This document shows, piece by piece, positions 62,179 to 64,000 of a stretch of DNA of 64,000 bases. The notes beneath the pieces are model-generated. The model saw only the letters and a program-made list of their open reading frames with translations, had not been told where the DNA came from and searched no databases. Every line of letters starts with the position of its first letter. The first letter of the stretch is position 1. This stretch comes from Cupriavidus agavae (GTDB lineage: Bacteria > Pseudomonadota > Gammaproteobacteria > Burkholderiales > Burkholderiaceae). A program made the position numbers and the translations under genes. The stretch spans positions 1 through 64,000 of the forward strand of contig NZ_SGXM01000014.1 in assembly GCF_004217045.1 (NCBI RefSeq). Direction: 5' to 3'.

Positions 62179-62787
62179 ATGCGCCGTACCCTCGTCCCCG
62201 CCCTGTTCGCCGCGATCTGCGTCGCCATCCTCTACAACTTCGCCGCCGGTGCGTTTGCCTCCAGCCCCCGCACCGGGGACCAGGGCGCCGCGCCCGAGTT
62301 CGCGGGCATCACGCATTGGCTGAATTCGCCGCCGCTGACCATGCAGCAGCTCAAGGGCAAGGTGGTGCTGGTGGACTTCTGGACTTACGCGTGCGGCAAC
62401 TGCGTCAACACGCTGCCTTACGTGACGAAGTGGTACGACAAATACAAGGACCAGGGGCTGGTGGTGGTGGGCGTGCACACGCCGGAATTCCCGTTCGAGA
62501 AATCCACGGCCAACGTGCAGGCGGCGCTCAAGGAGTACGGCATCCGCTATCCGGTGGCGCAGGACAACAACTACGCCACGTGGTCGGCCTATCACAACCA
62601 GTACTGGCCCGCGCTGTACCTGGTGGATGCCAACGGCCGCATCGTCTACCAGCACTATGGCGAGGGCAGCTACGGCGACACCGAGGCGGCGATCAGGAAG
62701 CTGCTGGCCGAGCGCAACGCCGGCAAGACGGACAAGTCCGCCGAGGCCGTGCGGACCATGGCGGTGGCGCCGGCGCCGGTGCAGTGA
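62179..62787 (+). CDS. Exported thioredoxin-fold protein related to the DipZ C-terminal domain
   Basis: A 202-residue protein with an N-terminal signal or anchor (hydrophobic ~5-27). The thioredoxin/TlpA-like domain has redox motif CGNC (DFWTYACGNCVNTLP) and the block VVVGVHTPEFPFEK, both closely parallel to DipZ in this window (FWTYSCINCIRTLP; VVGVHTPEFAFEK). It lacks the CcdA domain and the C-terminal beta-sandwich. It may receive electrons from DipZ in the periplasm; this is inferred from similarity. Start at 62179 gives a typical signal. Confidence 0.85.
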   Translation: MRRTLVPALFAAICVAILYNFAAGAFASSPRTGDQGAAPEFAGITHWLNSPPLTMQQLKGKVVLVDFWTYACGNCVNTLPYVTKWYDKYKDQGLVVVGVHTPEFPFEKSTANVQAALKEYGIRYPVAQDNNYATWSAYHNQYWPALYLVDANGRIVYQHYGEGSYGDTEAAIRKLLAERNAGKTDKSAEAVRTMAVAPAPVQ

Positions 62788-62799
62788 CCGGCGGGCGGC

Positions 62800-63138
62800 C
62801 TACCCGCCGTTGCCGAGCAGCACGATCGTCAGCAGCACCGAGGCATCGGTGAGGGCCTTGAGATCGTGCCGCACGTTGCCGGCCAGGTAGATCAGGTCGC
62901 CCTGGCGCAGCCGCTGCGCGCCGCCGTCGAGCGCGACTTCCACCTCGCCCTCGATGCACTGGATGGTCAGCGGGCCGGCCACGGCATGCGGCGGCAACTG
63001 CTTGCCGGCCAGCATCACGAGCCGGGCCACCTCCATGTGGGGCGCCTTGAACAATGCGGTGGTGGGCGTGCTGTGGAGCTTGGTGCCGAGCGGCAATACG
63101 CTGGCGGTCTGGCCGGAAGCAAGGTGGGGAATCGACAT
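62800..63138 (-). CDS. Small cupin-domain protein
   Basis: A 112-residue single-domain cupin. It has the first cupin motif region around PPHAVAGPLTIQCIEGEVEVAL and the second GDLIYLAGNVRHDLKAL, with His residues in place for metal binding. Cupins of this size act as metal-dependent enzymes or small-molecule binding proteins; no substrate can be given. AAGAG lies ~7 bases before the ATG at 63138. It converges on the thioredoxin-like gene with 12 bases between stops. Confidence 0.82.
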   Translation of the reverse strand: MSIPHLASGQTASVLPLGTKLHSTPTTALFKAPHMEVARLVMLAGKQLPPHAVAGPLTIQCIEGEVEVALDGGAQRLRQGDLIYLAGNVRHDLKALTDASVLLTIVLLGNGG

Positions 63139-63343
63139 GGCTCTTCGCTCGCTGGTGGAGGATTGGCTGATCGGAACAGCAGGGCCTGCGCTGCGTGGTG
63201 GCTACCAGTCTACGGGCAAACCGCCTGCCGGACGCAAGCGCTGTGTGGCAAAACCAGCGTAAACACCGACCCGTCATTCCCGCCGCATCGCGGGCCAGGC
63301 AATCCGTGCCCGGCCCGCGATGCCATGGCGCTATCGGCCCGGC

Positions 63344-63667
63344 TCAGGCCAGCGCGCCGTCGGTGTAGACGTCGAACTGGCGCGAGGGCTCGGCCGAGAC
63401 GCCGCGGCGGTCGAGGCCCGAGAGCGAGCGGTCCGAGTCGCGGTCGCGCGAGGTGGCCGGCGAGACGTCACGGGCGCCCTCGCTGAACGGATCGAAGCGG
63501 CCGCTGCGCGCGCCGTCGGTGTAGACGTCGCGGCTGTCGATGCGCTGGCCGTAGCCGTAGCGGTCGCCGGCATGGACGCTGTCGCGCGGGCTGGCGTGGG
63601 CGGCGCCGGCAAGCAACGTGGCGGCAAGCGTGGTGGCGAGGAGAGATGTTGGGATGAGGCGTGGCAT
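63344..63667 (-). CDS. Exported Y-x-D-G-A-R repeat protein (paralogue)
   Basis: A 107-residue product with a signal peptide (cleavage near AHA-SP). It contains DVYTDGARSG, DPFSEGARDV and a final DVYTDGALA. The C-terminal segment LDRRGVSAEPSRQFDVYTDGALA mirrors the end of the 61216-61632 protein (LDRTGVSADPARAVDPYLDGAYA). GGAG precedes the ATG at 63667. Function unknown; the shared ending defines a small family. Confidence 0.72.
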   Translation of the reverse strand: MPRLIPTSLLATTLAATLLAGAAHASPRDSVHAGDRYGYGQRIDSRDVYTDGARSGRFDPFSEGARDVSPATSRDRDSDRSLSGLDRRGVSAEPSRQFDVYTDGALA

Positions 63668-63887
63668 ATCGGTACTCCAATGGCGATGGGACAAGCGGGG
63701 AGCGCGGCGGATTGGCTGTGCCGCGCTCCCGGGCCATTACGCAGGAGCCGTACCAGTTGGCGCGCAGGCCACAAAGTGGCGGCGCTGACGCCTCGCGGGA
63801 GGAATTCGGGGCAGTGGTGTCGGGCGGACGCCAACGGCCGGCGCCACCGCTGCCGGGCCGGCGCCGACACCGGCAGCTACCCGGCAG

Positions 63888-64000
63888 CTATCCGGCGTGT
63901 TCGGCCAGCGCCGCATCGAGCATCGCAATGGTCAGGCCCACCAGCAACGCGAGGGCCGAGGCGATGAACCAGCGCACGGTCCTGCGGTACTCGGACACCA
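63888..64000 (-). CDS. Partial membrane protein at window edge
   Basis: An open frame on the minus strand enters from beyond base 64000 and ends at TAG 63888-63890. It encodes (x)VSEYRRTVRWF followed by a hydrophobic helix (IASALALLVGLTIAML) and a short tail DAALAEHAG. It could be the end of a membrane protein, or a very small membrane protein if an ATG straddles the edge (the last two bases are compatible). Confidence 0.5.
   Translation of the reverse strand, partial: VSEYRRTVRWFIASALALLVGLTIAMLDAALAEHAG

Overview
The window is GC-rich throughout and reads as a chromosomal segment of a beta-proteobacterium of the Burkholderiaceae, most like Cupriavidus/Ralstonia. The grounds are the gene families present: an FDH-N/O type selenocysteine formate dehydrogenase with its own sel genes, a DUF3079 protein, a two-partner secretion/CDI locus, many small exported proteins and dense EamA and TetR content. 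The genus is inferred from family resemblance, not from any search.

Layout. 1-4306: 3' part of an HMW1C-like glycosyltransferase fused to a GT9-like domain, fumarase C, a Cys-rich cytosolic copper-storage protein and a zinc-ribbon protein. 4377-9503: two divergent c-di-GMP enzymes, a diguanylate cyclase and a CHASE-GGDEF-EAL hybrid. 9649-14073: PadR-like regulator, an EamA exporter, a Fur-family regulator and a Tat-exported transglutaminase-like protein. 14176-23286 is one leftward selenocysteine locus: fdoG (with in-frame UGA and a SECIS hairpin), fdoH, fdoI, fdhE, selA, selB and, 24 bases after selB, tRNA-Sec. The enzyme and all parts specific to Sec decoding, except SelD, sit together.

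23736-38115: an outer-membrane-type lipoprotein, then a B-A-I two-partner secretion/contact-dependent inhibition locus. The transporter gene is intact. The roughly 2,930-residue exoprotein is split by one frameshift near 32950-32985. It ends in a DUF4258/BECR-like toxin tail with an overlapping small immunity gene. Behind it lies a lower-GC stretch of decayed cassettes: a frameshifted immunity gene, an orphan CdiA C-terminus with remains of a deaminase-fold toxin, its overlapping immunity candidate and a further tail fragment. A 31-bp exact direct repeat links the main and orphan C-termini.

38179-43699: metallo-hydrolase lipoprotein, small exported and DUF3079 proteins, an EamA transporter, a quinone-oxidoreductase-like gene with a TetR regulator and palindromic operator, and a sensor kinase. 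43951-50285: TetR regulator and a molybdenum hydroxylase operon (FAD subunit, fused 2Fe-2S/Mo subunit), MFS transporter and a FixJ-like response regulator. The kinase at 42773-43699 is a plausible partner for that regulator.

50317-64000: regulator plus beta-propeller protein, bestrophin-like channel, exported metallo-beta-lactamase fold protein, ferritin-like protein, DUF1254/DUF1214-type protein, small lipoprotein, DipZ-type thiol reductase, an OmpR/EnvZ-type two-component system, two related repeat proteins built on a Y-x-D-G-A-R motif, Ohr, a DipZ-like thioredoxin-fold protein and a cupin. The last part looks like an envelope/thiol-stress neighbourhood. Similar perfect palindromes at three gene ends (about 4346, 55139 and 60967) look like a family of dispersed terminator-like repeats.
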